NCBI GenBank assembly: GCA_032615215.1 | Contig: CP128433.1 | Location: 1,199,501-1,263,500, forward strand | Direction: 5' to 3' | DNA: 64,000 nucleotides | From: Microbulbifer sp. MKSA007 | GTDB taxonomy: Bacteria; Pseudomonadota; Gammaproteobacteria; Pseudomonadales; Cellvibrionaceae | In this document: piece after piece, positions 35,289 to 43,581 of the stretch | How the letters are laid out: each line of letters opens with the position of its first letter | How positions within the stretch are numbered: position 1 is the first letter of the stretch | The notes under the pieces: model-generated | The model's input: only the letters and a program-made list of their open reading frames with translations | Databases searched by the model: none | Told to the model about the DNA's origin: nothing | Translations under genes and position numbers: made by a program

Positions 35289-35972
35289 ATGGTTGTAGAG
35301 CCTATTGCGCGGGTGCATTCCTGCTTTGGAGAAAAGTTTGGAGTACCCCGCCAGCCACTATTGGCGGATGCCAGTCGCGCCAGTATTGTGTTGTTACCTC
35401 CCCTGGATACGCCAGATGCAGTTGCCGGTCTGGAGCAAAATAGCCATATCTGGGTAGTGTTCCAATTTCACCAAGCCGCTGGGCAGTGGTCAGCTAAAGT
35501 GCGCCCGCCCCGTTTGGGCGGCAATAAGAAACTGGGTGTACTCGCCACTCGCTCGCCCTTTCGTCCCAATAATATCGGGCTGTCAGTAGTTCGTCTTCTG
35601 GAGGTGCGCACCTCTCCTAAAGTGGAGTTGATAGTTGCCGGGGCAGATTTGGTCGATGGTACGCCAGTGTTGGATATTAAACCCTATGTTCCCTATGCGG
35701 ATGCGTTAACGCATGCGCAAAGTGAATTTGCTGACGCAGCTCCAGTGCAAATTCCCGTTACTATCCCCGAGCCAGTTCTGAATAAAGCCAAAGCCTACCG
35801 CGATGACTGGGGTACAGATCTCCCCCGTTTAATTGAACAGGTGTTATCCCAGGATCCAAGACCGGCATACCAAAAGACCGACCCTCAGCGCATTTATGGC
35901 ATGCAATTGTGTGAATTCAATTTGCGTTGGCGTTATACCGATGCCGGAATAGAAGTGGTGGCACTGGAATAA
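35289..35972 (+). CDS. trmO: tRNA (N6-threonylcarbamoyladenosine-37-N6) methyltransferase TrmO
   Basis: 227 residues of the TsaA/YaeB family. The N-terminal beta-barrel shows EPIARVHSCFGEKFGVPRQP, the SAM-site segment RPPRLGGNKKLGVLATRSPFRPNNIGLS, and the C-terminal domain carries DPRPAYQ and RIYGM. It methylates t6A37 in tRNA-Thr. It follows gabD by 24 bases and is probably co-transcribed. Confidence 0.93.
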   Translation: MVVEPIARVHSCFGEKFGVPRQPLLADASRASIVLLPPLDTPDAVAGLEQNSHIWVVFQFHQAAGQWSAKVRPPRLGGNKKLGVLATRSPFRPNNIGLSVVRLLEVRTSPKVELIVAGADLVDGTPVLDIKPYVPYADALTHAQSEFADAAPVQIPVTIPEPVLNKAKAYRDDWGTDLPRLIEQVLSQDPRPAYQKTDPQRIYGMQLCEFNLRWRYTDAGIEVVALE

Positions 35973-36136
35973 CCCTCGACCAGCTAGTTTCAGTATTCTG
36001 CAGCAAGTCAGGATGTGTCTCCTCCGTGACTGTCTAGGGTTCGGAAAGGATATGTCATTCATTTTCATGGGAAATACAATTCCCCAAGATACGGCATTCG
36101 CCTAAAAATAACGCCTAGCTATCCAAGGGCACAGCT

Positions 36137-36958
36137 ATGCCAGTACGTGAAACCTTTAATTATCAAGGCTTAGATGCTATTCGCGTCGGCCGAGTCAATA
36201 TGGGTGTTAATACAACCTTTGTTGTTTATCGCCTCAATGGAACCGTAATTGATACAGGTCCCAGCAATCAGTGGAAGTATGTCAAGCCGTTTATACAAAG
36301 CGCACCGCTAAAGCAGTTATTGCTGACTCATCACCACGAAGACCATAGTGGCAATGCCGGCGCTATCCAGAAACTTACCGGTGTGCAGGCGGTGGCCCCG
36401 GATCTGACTATTGGTATATTAAAAAAAGGCTTCCGAATTCCCCCGATGCAGAAGTTTTTCTGGGGAACTGCGGGAAAAGCGGAGGTGGCACCTCTTCCAG
36501 AGGAAGTCTACATTGGTGAAGAAAAAGTGGTTCCAGTATTTAGTCCCGGGCATGCAAAGGATATGACCTGCTATTTACTGCCTGAGCGCGGCTGGCTGTT
36601 TAGCGCTGATTTATTTATTGCCAACTACTTAAAGTTCCTGCGTATTGATGAAGATGTCCCTACATTAGTGAAAAGTATAAAGGGGGCCCTGGATCATTCA
36701 TTTGACGTTATCCTTTGCCCTCATAGAGGTGTGGTGGAGGATGGTTGGCAGCAGTTGAGTAAAAAATATGAGTACCTGCTTAATCTATCTGGAGAGGCGC
36801 AGGAGTTGACGCAACAGGGATTTTCCTTGGAAGAGGTTACACAGCGCTTACTTGGAAAAGAGGGATTATTCAGTGCTTTGACGGGATATAACTTTTGCAA
36901 GAGGAATTTGATTGCTTCTTGTTTGACAGTTAACTTGGAAGAGATGCCCCGCTTCTAA
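36137..36958 (+). CDS. Metallo-beta-lactamase-fold hydrolase
   Basis: 273 residues with the HxHxDH metal motif at His65, His67, Asp69 and His70 (THHHEDHSG). Further metal ligands fit PGHAKDM, FSADLF and CPHRG. The fold includes glyoxalase II-like hydrolases, but no substrate-specific motif is recognisable. The last 60 residues form a helical tail (LSGEAQELTQQGFSLEEVTQRLLGKEG), as seen in lactamase-B family members with an effector domain. It lies 164 bases after trmO with no strong terminator in between. Confidence 0.85.
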   Translation: MPVRETFNYQGLDAIRVGRVNMGVNTTFVVYRLNGTVIDTGPSNQWKYVKPFIQSAPLKQLLLTHHHEDHSGNAGAIQKLTGVQAVAPDLTIGILKKGFRIPPMQKFFWGTAGKAEVAPLPEEVYIGEEKVVPVFSPGHAKDMTCYLLPERGWLFSADLFIANYLKFLRIDEDVPTLVKSIKGALDHSFDVILCPHRGVVEDGWQQLSKKYEYLLNLSGEAQELTQQGFSLEEVTQRLLGKEGLFSALTGYNFCKRNLIASCLTVNLEEMPRF

Positions 36959-37200
36959 ATTCAGTTCTGGTTTCAGGGTAGCTTAAGCTGCCTGTCCCGC
37001 CTGTTTTACTTTTAGTACAAAAAATGTTCGTGACATTCTTGCGCTTAGTTAATTTTATGCCAAAAAGCCATCTATACATAAAAAATTAAAAAATTTTATT
37101 AAGGTTGACGACCGTTTTAGATAGTTATTATCATGCGTGGCAACTTGAGTAGTCAGTCCCATTATGGGTTTATGGGGCTAGATAGTACGGGCGATTAACT

Positions 37201-38037
37201 TTGACAGGATGTTATAGATTAGGAATCCAGCTGATTGGATTGCTGATATTTTTCTTCGGTAGTCAACTAGCAGTGGCTATAGATGAGTCTGCAGATGATC
37301 ATCATCGTTGCATATCCCTACCCGACCGTCAGTCGTTTACCGGAATTTATGGGGTTGCTAAAAACACATCTGAATTGTGTTTTGCTCGCAGTGAAGAGTT
37401 AACTGGTACACTTGATCAATTTATATTGATTGATGTATCTGAAAAGTTACCTGATCAGAATGTACCCCAAGATATCCTTTCAATTACCACTTCTAGAGTT
37501 AAGACTAAGAAATTCCTTAAATCCAAGGCCATTCTAGTTTTTTCTGAACCCCACAAGAGGCACTCCTTGGCAAAGCTATGTCAGGAGCTTGTGAGTTCAG
37601 GTTTTGAAAAGCCAAAAGTACTGATTGGCAAGAGACCCGAAGAGTTGTCTCAAGCGAAGACCACCATAGTGTCTCCGAATGATTATTTGGTTGAGTTCAG
37701 TCATTTTGGCGCAGTTACTCTTGCAGCTACTCACAGTATTGGTGAAGAGCTAGTAAATATGGGAATCTCAGTTGTACCTCACCAGGTAGATGAAGACCTG
37801 AATACCAGAATACGCAGTGCATTTATTAGTTATTCACTAAATGGCTACTTGCCAATATTTGTTGTTGCGGAAGATGGGCAAGAACAACGTATAGCAAAAA
37901 AGTTAAAACTAGGCTTTAAAGGTGAGGCTTTCGTTATTGCCGGTGGATTAAGTGCTTTAAAGAATGCCGTAAGGAATAGTGCATTAGGTGCAGCTAAACG
38001 AGCGGGAGTGGATGGGATGCCGGGCTGTGCAAGATAA
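37201..38037 (+). CDS. Exported protein with tandem rhodanese-like domains (uncharacterised)
   Basis: 278 residues from TTG 37201, the first possible start after an in-frame stop; no strong ribosome site is seen. The N-terminus is a signal peptide (LIGLLIFFFGSQLAVAI). Two segments resemble rhodanese folds: residues about 70-145 (FILIDVSEKL then CQELVSSGFEKPKVLIG) and 150-265 (PNDYLVEFSHFGAV then AFVIAGGLSALKNAVRN). The usual catalytic cysteine loop is not found in either, so enzymatic activity is doubtful. Its stop overlaps the next gene by 26 bases. The role is unknown; the assignment is from fold-like pattern only. Confidence 0.6.
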   Translation: MTGCYRLGIQLIGLLIFFFGSQLAVAIDESADDHHRCISLPDRQSFTGIYGVAKNTSELCFARSEELTGTLDQFILIDVSEKLPDQNVPQDILSITTSRVKTKKFLKSKAILVFSEPHKRHSLAKLCQELVSSGFEKPKVLIGKRPEELSQAKTTIVSPNDYLVEFSHFGAVTLAATHSIGEELVNMGISVVPHQVDEDLNTRIRSAFISYSLNGYLPIFVVAEDGQEQRIAKKLKLGFKGEAFVIAGGLSALKNAVRNSALGAAKRAGVDGMPGCAR

Positions 38038-38899
38038 GAAGTACCAAGTTAAGTTTAGTCTGCTCGCCTGTTTACTGGGAGCGATAGTATTTGCTTGCTT
38101 TTGGGTATATAAGCAAGTTGAACCCAATGATGCAATATATAAAACTATCCAAACGATACGTTATAGTTTTGAAGTTAGTAATCGGTCGAATCGATATATA
38201 GCGAGCCCCGTTTTCAGTGCGTTTGCACCGGTAGAGCAAAATTCCTATCAAAAAACGGAATCTATTAACGCTAACTTTCCATTTGAGTTAAAAGTAGACC
38301 AGTCAGGTAACCAGGCGTTGTTATTTGATTTGCCTGGTCTAGCTCCCTTTTCCAGCCAAGTTGTCAATATAACCGCTGTAGTAAAGCTGGCCGATAAACC
38401 TCAACCATCTACTTTGGAAGACCCACGCTACCTTGGAAGTGAGCCGGGGATTGAAACAAAAGCACCAGAAATAGTCTCTCTAGCCTCTAAACTCAATGGT
38501 AATCCAGAAAAGATTAGTAGTTGGCTTTATCGCAATATCAGAGATATCGGCTATGTTGCCGAAGACAGAGGAGCGAGCTACGCAATAACAGCTCGGCAAG
38601 GAGACTGTACCGAATTTGCGTCGGCCTTTGTTGCGTTAACTCGATCTTCAAATATTCCGGCCCGTATGGTTGGGGGATTCACTATTGATAGTTCAGGTCG
38701 CTTATTTGCTGAAAATTATCACAACTGGGCTGAATACAAGGCTAATGATCAGTGGGAAATTGCTGATCCGCAGAATAATATACTGAATGCCGGATATGGA
38801 TCCTATGTTGCATTTTATAACTTCGACGAGTATTCACGCTTGAAAAATAGTCAGCGTTTTTTGATTTATGACAAACGTCTGAGTGTGCAAATGCAATAG
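38012..38899 (+). CDS. Membrane-anchored transglutaminase-like protein
   Basis: 295 residues from ATG 38012, with GGAG a few bases upstream and overlapping the previous gene. A single membrane helix (FSLLACLLGAIVFACFWVYK) anchors the protein. The C-terminal domain has a full transglutaminase-like triad: Cys199 (QGDCTEFASAF), His237 (NYHNWAEYK) and Asp252 (WEIADPQN). Bacterial members of this family are usually proteases or amidases rather than cross-linkers. It precedes the giant surface protein by 107 bases, so a role in its processing or attachment is possible but not shown. Confidence 0.8.
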   Translation: MGCRAVQDKKYQVKFSLLACLLGAIVFACFWVYKQVEPNDAIYKTIQTIRYSFEVSNRSNRYIASPVFSAFAPVEQNSYQKTESINANFPFELKVDQSGNQALLFDLPGLAPFSSQVVNITAVVKLADKPQPSTLEDPRYLGSEPGIETKAPEIVSLASKLNGNPEKISSWLYRNIRDIGYVAEDRGASYAITARQGDCTEFASAFVALTRSSNIPARMVGGFTIDSSGRLFAENYHNWAEYKANDQWEIADPQNNILNAGYGSYVAFYNFDEYSRLKNSQRFLIYDKRLSVQMQ

Positions 38900-39006
38900 A
38901 AAATAAATAGTTCAGGAGTTCTCGTGAGCTTCTTGAGAATTGCTTTTAAAATTATCTAGATCTTTTCGTTTTGTATTTACGGGCGAAATAATATTGGGGA
39001 AATTAA

Positions 39007-42000
39007 ATGAAAGGCTACTTGTCTGCACTTTTATTCATGGCCTTGACTGTGTTTGCTATTCAAGTTTCCGGTTACGGCGTAAATTCGATAGGCGCAGAAA
39101 GCTCCCCCGATAATGTTGACGATATAGAGAATATTTTCATAGATAGTGATACTACTATTTTAGAAACTGATAATTTCTATTCGGGTAAGAATATTGTTGT
39201 TGATGGCGTTGTGCTCACTCTGACTGGAAAGCACAGCTTTAATAGATTGGAGGTAGTTAATAATGGCCACGTTACTGCTTTAGTAAATGAAATAGTTGAT
39301 TTGGAAGTGACTACTACCCTAATCGTATCCGCTGAATCTTCAATTAACCTTGATGGTAAAGGGCTAATCGGATCTGGCAGTAGTTATTACGGTGCTAGCC
39401 ACGGAGGCACTGGCGGCGGACTTGCTTCTGACACGACTTATGGCGACTTTGCTGAGCCAACTTCCCTGGGAACTTCCCACAATTCTCATGCTCGAGGTGG
39501 GGGAGCTATAAAGCTTACGGTTGATAAATTAATTCTGGATGGTGGGATTTACGCAAATGGCGTACAGCCTGCTTACTATGGTGGTTCCAGCGGTGGCTCC
39601 ATCTGGGTAATTGCCAATACTATTTCTGGGCTTGGTGAGCTGTCTGCTAATGGTGGTGATTCTGCAAATTCTTCTTCTTATTATGGCGGGGGTGGTGGTC
39701 GTATAGCCCTCTACTACGGACTTAATGAAGGTTTTGATTTCAATAATATCCAAGCCAAAGGAGGTAATTCATACAGCTCTTCTAAAGAGGATGGAGGCTC
39801 TGGAAGTACCTATATAAATGATCAATCTACGGGAGAGGGAAGGCTTGGTTTTATAGGTCTAAATAAAAATTCTGCACAAAGTTTATTTCAGGATGATATT
39901 CCGGCAAATACTTCCGTTGAATTTGTTAACACGAATCTTGTCCTTCTCGGTGATGTTTCGGGTATTACATCAACGGAATTTGTTAATAGTAATGTAACCA
40001 TAAAGAATCCTGTTCCCCTCAAAACATTAATCCTGAAGGATAGCAGCCTTATACTAAATACCACAGGGATCCCTCAAGCGGAAGGAAATACTCTGCAACT
40101 TGATGGAAGCTATTTAAGTATATATCCGAACTCTACAGATGTACCGCCGACACAGTGGGATTCAGTTGTTCTCAGTAATCAGAGCTCTATCTCTCATGAG
40201 GCTGTAAGTGGGGATGGTGATTCGTTGGTAGGTATTAACTGGGATGTGGGCTATCTATTGGTAGATAAGGAATCCTTTATTGATAGCAGTGGGAGAGGCT
40301 TGATAGGAGGAAGTACTAGCTTTTACGGTGCTAGCCACGGAGGCACTGGTGGCGGACTTGCTTCTGACACGACTTATGGCGACTTTGCTGAGCCAACTTC
40401 CCTGGGAACTTCCCTCAATTCTCATGCTCGAGGTGGGGGAGCTATAAAGCTTACGGTTGATAAATTAATTCTGGATGGTGGGATTTACGCAAATGGCGTA
40501 CAGCCTGCTTACTATGGTGGTTCCAGCGGTGGCTCCATCTGGGTAATTGCCAATACTATTTCTGGGCTTGGTGAGCTGTCTGCTAATGGTGGTGATTCTG
40601 CAAATTCTTCTTCTTATTATGGCGGGGGTGGTGGTCGTATAGCCCTCTACTACGGACTTAATGAAGGTTTTGATTTCAATAATATCCAAGCCAAAGGAGG
40701 TAATTCATACAGCTCTTCTAAAGAGGATGGAGGCTCTGGAAGTACCTATATAAATGATCAATCTACGGGAGAGGGAAGGCTTGGTTTTATAGGTCTAAAT
40801 AAAAATTCTGCACAAAGTTTATTTCAGGATGATATTCCGGCAAATACTTCCGTTGAATTTGTTAACACGAATCTTGTCCTTCTCGGTGATGTTTCGGGTA
40901 TTACATCAACGGAATTTGTTAATAGTAATGTAACCATAAAGAATCCTGTTCCCCTCAAAACATTAATCCTGAAGGATAGCAGCCTTATACTAAATACCAC
41001 AGGGATTCCTCAAGCGGAAGGAAATACTCTGCAACTTGATGGAAGCTATTTAAGTATATATCCGAACTCTACAGATGTACCGCCGACACAGTGGGATTCA
41101 GTTGTTCTCAGTAATCAGAGCTCTATCTCTCATGAGGCTGTAAGTGGGGATGGTGATTCGTTGGTAGGTATTAACTGGGATGTGGGCTATCTATTGGTAG
41201 ATAAGGAATCCTTTATTGATAGCAGTGGGAGAGGCTTGATAGGAGGAAGTACTAGCTTTTACGGTGCTAGCCACGGAGGCACTGGTGGCGGACTTGCTTC
41301 TGACACGACTTATGGCGACTTTGCTGAGCCAACTTCCCTGGGAACTTCCCTCAATTCTTATGCTCGAGGTGGGGGAGCTATAAAGCTTACGGTTGATAAA
41401 TTAATTCTGGATGGTGGGATTTACGCAAATGGCGTACAGCCTGCTTACTATGGTGGTTCCAGCGGTGGCTCCATCTGGGTAATTGCCAATACTATTTCTG
41501 GGCTTGGTGAGCTGTCTGCTAATGGTGGTGATTCTGCAAATTCTTCTTCTTATTATGGCGGGGGTGGTGGTCGTATAGCCCTCTACTACGGACTTAATGA
41601 AGGTTTTGATTTCAATAATATCCAAGCCAAAGGAGGTAATTCATACAGCTCTTCTAAAGAGGATGGAGGCTCTGGAAGTACCTATATAAATGATCAATCT
41701 ACGGGAGAGGGAAGGCTTGGTTTTATAGGTCTAAATAAAAATTCTGCACAAAGTTTATTTCAGGATGATATTCCGGCAAATACTTCCGTTGAATTTGTTA
41801 ACACGAATCTTGTCCTTCTCGGTGATGTTTCGGGTATTACATCAACGGAATTTGTTAATAGTAATGTAACCATAAAGAATCCTGTTCCCCTCAAAACATT
41901 AATCCTGAAGGATAGCAGCCTTATACTAAATACCACAGGGATTCCTCAAGCGGAAGGAAATACTCTGCAACTTGATGGAAGCTATTTAAGTATATATCCG

Positions 42001-43581
42001 AACTCTACAGATGTACCGCCGACACAGTGGGATTCAGTTGTTCTCAGTAATCAGAGCTCTATCTCTCATGAGGCTGTAAGTGGGGATGGTGATTCGTTGG
42101 TAGGTATTAACTGGGATGTGGGCTATCTATTGGTAGATAAGGAATCCTTTATTGATAGCAGTGGGAGAGGCTTGATAGGAGGAAGTACTAGCTTTTACGG
42201 TGCTAGCCACGGAGGCACTGGCGGCGGACTTGCTTCTGACACGACTTATGGCGACTTTGCTGAGCCAACTTCCCTGGGAACTTCCCTCAATTCTTATGCT
42301 CGAGGTGGGGGAGCTATAAAGCTTACGGTTGATAAATTAATTCTGGATGGTGGGATTTACGCAAATGGCGTACAGCCTGCTTACTATGGTGGTTCCAGCG
42401 GTGGCTCCATCTGGGTAATTGCCAATACTATTTCTGGGCTTGGTGAGCTGTCTGCTAATGGTGGTGATTCTGCAAATTCTTCTTCTTATTATGGCGGGGG
42501 TGGTGGTCGTATAGCCCTCTACTACGGACTTAATGAAGGTTTTGATTTCAATAATATCCAAGCCAAAGGAGGTAATTCATACAGCTCTTCTAAAGAGGAT
42601 GGAGGCTCTGGAAGTACCTATATAAATGATCAATCTACGGGAGAGGGAAGGCTTGGTTTTATAGGTCTAAATAAAAATTCTGCACAAAGTTTATTTCAGG
42701 ATGATATTCCGGCAAATACTTCCGTTGAATTTGTTAACACGAATCTTGTCCTTCTCGGTGATGTTTCGGGTATTACATCAACGGAATTTGTTAATAGTAA
42801 TGTAACCATAAAGAATCCTGTTCCCCTCAAAACATTAATCCTGAAGGATAGCAGCCTTATACTAAATACCACAGGGATTCCTCAAGCGGAAGGAAATACT
42901 CTGCAACTTGATGGAAGCTATTTAAGTATATATCCGAACTCTACAGATGTACCGCCGACACAGTGGGATTCAGTTGTTCTCAGTAATCAGAGCTCTATCT
43001 CTCATGAGGCTGTAAGTGGGGATGGTGATTCGTTGGTAGGTATTAACTGGGATGTGGGCTATCTATTGGTAGATAAGGAATCCTTTATTGATAGCAGTGG
43101 GAGAGGCTTGATAGGAGGAAGTACTAGCTTTTACGGTGCTAGCCACGGAGGCACTGGCGGCGGACTTGCTTCTGACACGACTTATGGCGACTTTGCTGAG
43201 CCAACTTCCCTGGGAACTTCCCTCAATTCTTATGCTCGAGGTGGGGGAGCTATAAAGCTTACGGTTGATAAATTAATTCTGGATGGTGGGATTTACGCAA
43301 ATGGCGTACAGCCTGCTTACTATGGTGGTTCCAGCGGTGGCTCCATCTGGGTAATTGCCAATACTATTTCTGGGCTTGGTGAGCTGTCTGCTAATGGTGG
43401 TGATTCTGCAAATTCTCCTTCTTATTATGGCGGGGGTGGTGGTCGTATAGCCCTCTACTACGGACTTAATGAAGACTTTGATTTCAGTAAAATTGAGGCA
43501 AAAGGGGAGATTCATACAGTTCCTCAAAAGAGGATGGCGGTGATGGTAGTGTTTATATTGAATCGCCAGCTCTTTGGGTAA
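39007..43581 (+). CDS. Giant repetitive surface protein, N-terminal part (frameshifted before 43581)
   Basis: ATG 39007 is preceded by GGGGAAA five bases upstream. A signal peptide (LSALLFMALTVFAIQVSG) leads into a short beta-rich region, then near-identical 312-residue repeats. Each has a Gly-rich block (YGASHGGTGGG, YGGSSGGSIWVIA, GGGGGRIALYYG) and a beta-rich half with ordered Asn/Ser/Thr. Similar GGGGGRI patterns occur in large secreted proteins of marine and myxobacterial genomes. At 43504-43507 a G4 tract shifts the frame, so the last 24 residues (GEIHTVPQ onward) are out of frame and end at 43581. With one more G the reading continues into the 3' part. As printed, the product is 1,524 residues. 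Confidence 0.8.
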   Translation: MKGYLSALLFMALTVFAIQVSGYGVNSIGAESSPDNVDDIENIFIDSDTTILETDNFYSGKNIVVDGVVLTLTGKHSFNRLEVVNNGHVTALVNEIVDLEVTTTLIVSAESSINLDGKGLIGSGSSYYGASHGGTGGGLASDTTYGDFAEPTSLGTSHNSHARGGGAIKLTVDKLILDGGIYANGVQPAYYGGSSGGSIWVIANTISGLGELSANGGDSANSSSYYGGGGGRIALYYGLNEGFDFNNIQAKGGNSYSSSKEDGGSGSTYINDQSTGEGRLGFIGLNKNSAQSLFQDDIPANTSVEFVNTNLVLLGDVSGITSTEFVNSNVTIKNPVPLKTLILKDSSLILNTTGIPQAEGNTLQLDGSYLSIYPNSTDVPPTQWDSVVLSNQSSISHEAVSGDGDSLVGINWDVGYLLVDKESFIDSSGRGLIGGSTSFYGASHGGTGGGLASDTTYGDFAEPTSLGTSLNSHARGGGAIKLTVDKLILDGGIYANGVQPAYYGGSSGGSIWVIANTISGLGELSANGGDSANSSSYYGGGGGRIALYYGLNEGFDFNNIQAKGGNSYSSSKEDGGSGSTYINDQSTGEGRLGFIGLNKNSAQSLFQDDIPANTSVEFVNTNLVLLGDVSGITSTEFVNSNVTIKNPVPLKTLILKDSSLILNTTGIPQAEGNTLQLDGSYLSIYPNSTDVPPTQWDSVVLSNQSSISHEAVSGDGDSLVGINWDVGYLLVDKESFIDSSGRGLIGGSTSFYGASHGGTGGGLASDTTYGDFAEPTSLGTSLNSYARGGGAIKLTVDKLILDGGIYANGVQPAYYGGSSGGSIWVIANTISGLGELSANGGDSANSSSYYGGGGGRIALYYGLNEGFDFNNIQAKGGNSYSSSKEDGGSGSTYINDQSTGEGRLGFIGLNKNSAQSLFQDDIPANTSVEFVNTNLVLLGDVSGITSTEFVNSNVTIKNPVPLKTLILKDSSLILNTTGIPQAEGNTLQLDGSYLSIYPNSTDVPPTQWDSVVLSNQSSISHEAVSGDGDSLVGINWDVGYLLVDKESFIDSSGRGLIGGSTSFYGASHGGTGGGLASDTTYGDFAEPTSLGTSLNSYARGGGAIKLTVDKLILDGGIYANGVQPAYYGGSSGGSIWVIANTISGLGELSANGGDSANSSSYYGGGGGRIALYYGLNEGFDFNNIQAKGGNSYSSSKEDGGSGSTYINDQSTGEGRLGFIGLNKNSAQSLFQDDIPANTSVEFVNTNLVLLGDVSGITSTEFVNSNVTIKNPVPLKTLILKDSSLILNTTGIPQAEGNTLQLDGSYLSIYPNSTDVPPTQWDSVVLSNQSSISHEAVSGDGDSLVGINWDVGYLLVDKESFIDSSGRGLIGGSTSFYGASHGGTGGGLASDTTYGDFAEPTSLGTSLNSYARGGGAIKLTVDKLILDGGIYANGVQPAYYGGSSGGSIWVIANTISGLGELSANGGDSANSPSYYGGGGGRIALYYGLNEDFDFSKIEAKGEIHTVPQKRMAVMVVFILNRQLFG
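39388..43506 (+). repeat. 936-bp tandem repeat, four full copies plus a partial fifth
   Basis: Copies start at 39388, 40324, 41260, 42196 and 43132. The full units are almost identical: by eye only four variable sites are seen, at offsets equal to 39414, 39479, 39487 and 40071. The fifth copy diverges after about 340 bases. The repeat encodes 312 residues in frame and is likely to cause assembly problems and copy-number changes by recombination. Confidence 0.95.

Noticed and set aside
39388..43506. 936-bp repeats as an insertion sequence or transposon array
   Set aside because: No transposase, no terminal inverted repeats; the repeat is an in-frame 312-residue coding unit.
39529..43527. Five identical minus-strand ORFs of about 74-84 codons spaced 936 bases apart
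   Set aside because: They are shadows of the tandem repeats on the plus strand; their regular spacing follows from the repeat and they have no ribosome sites.
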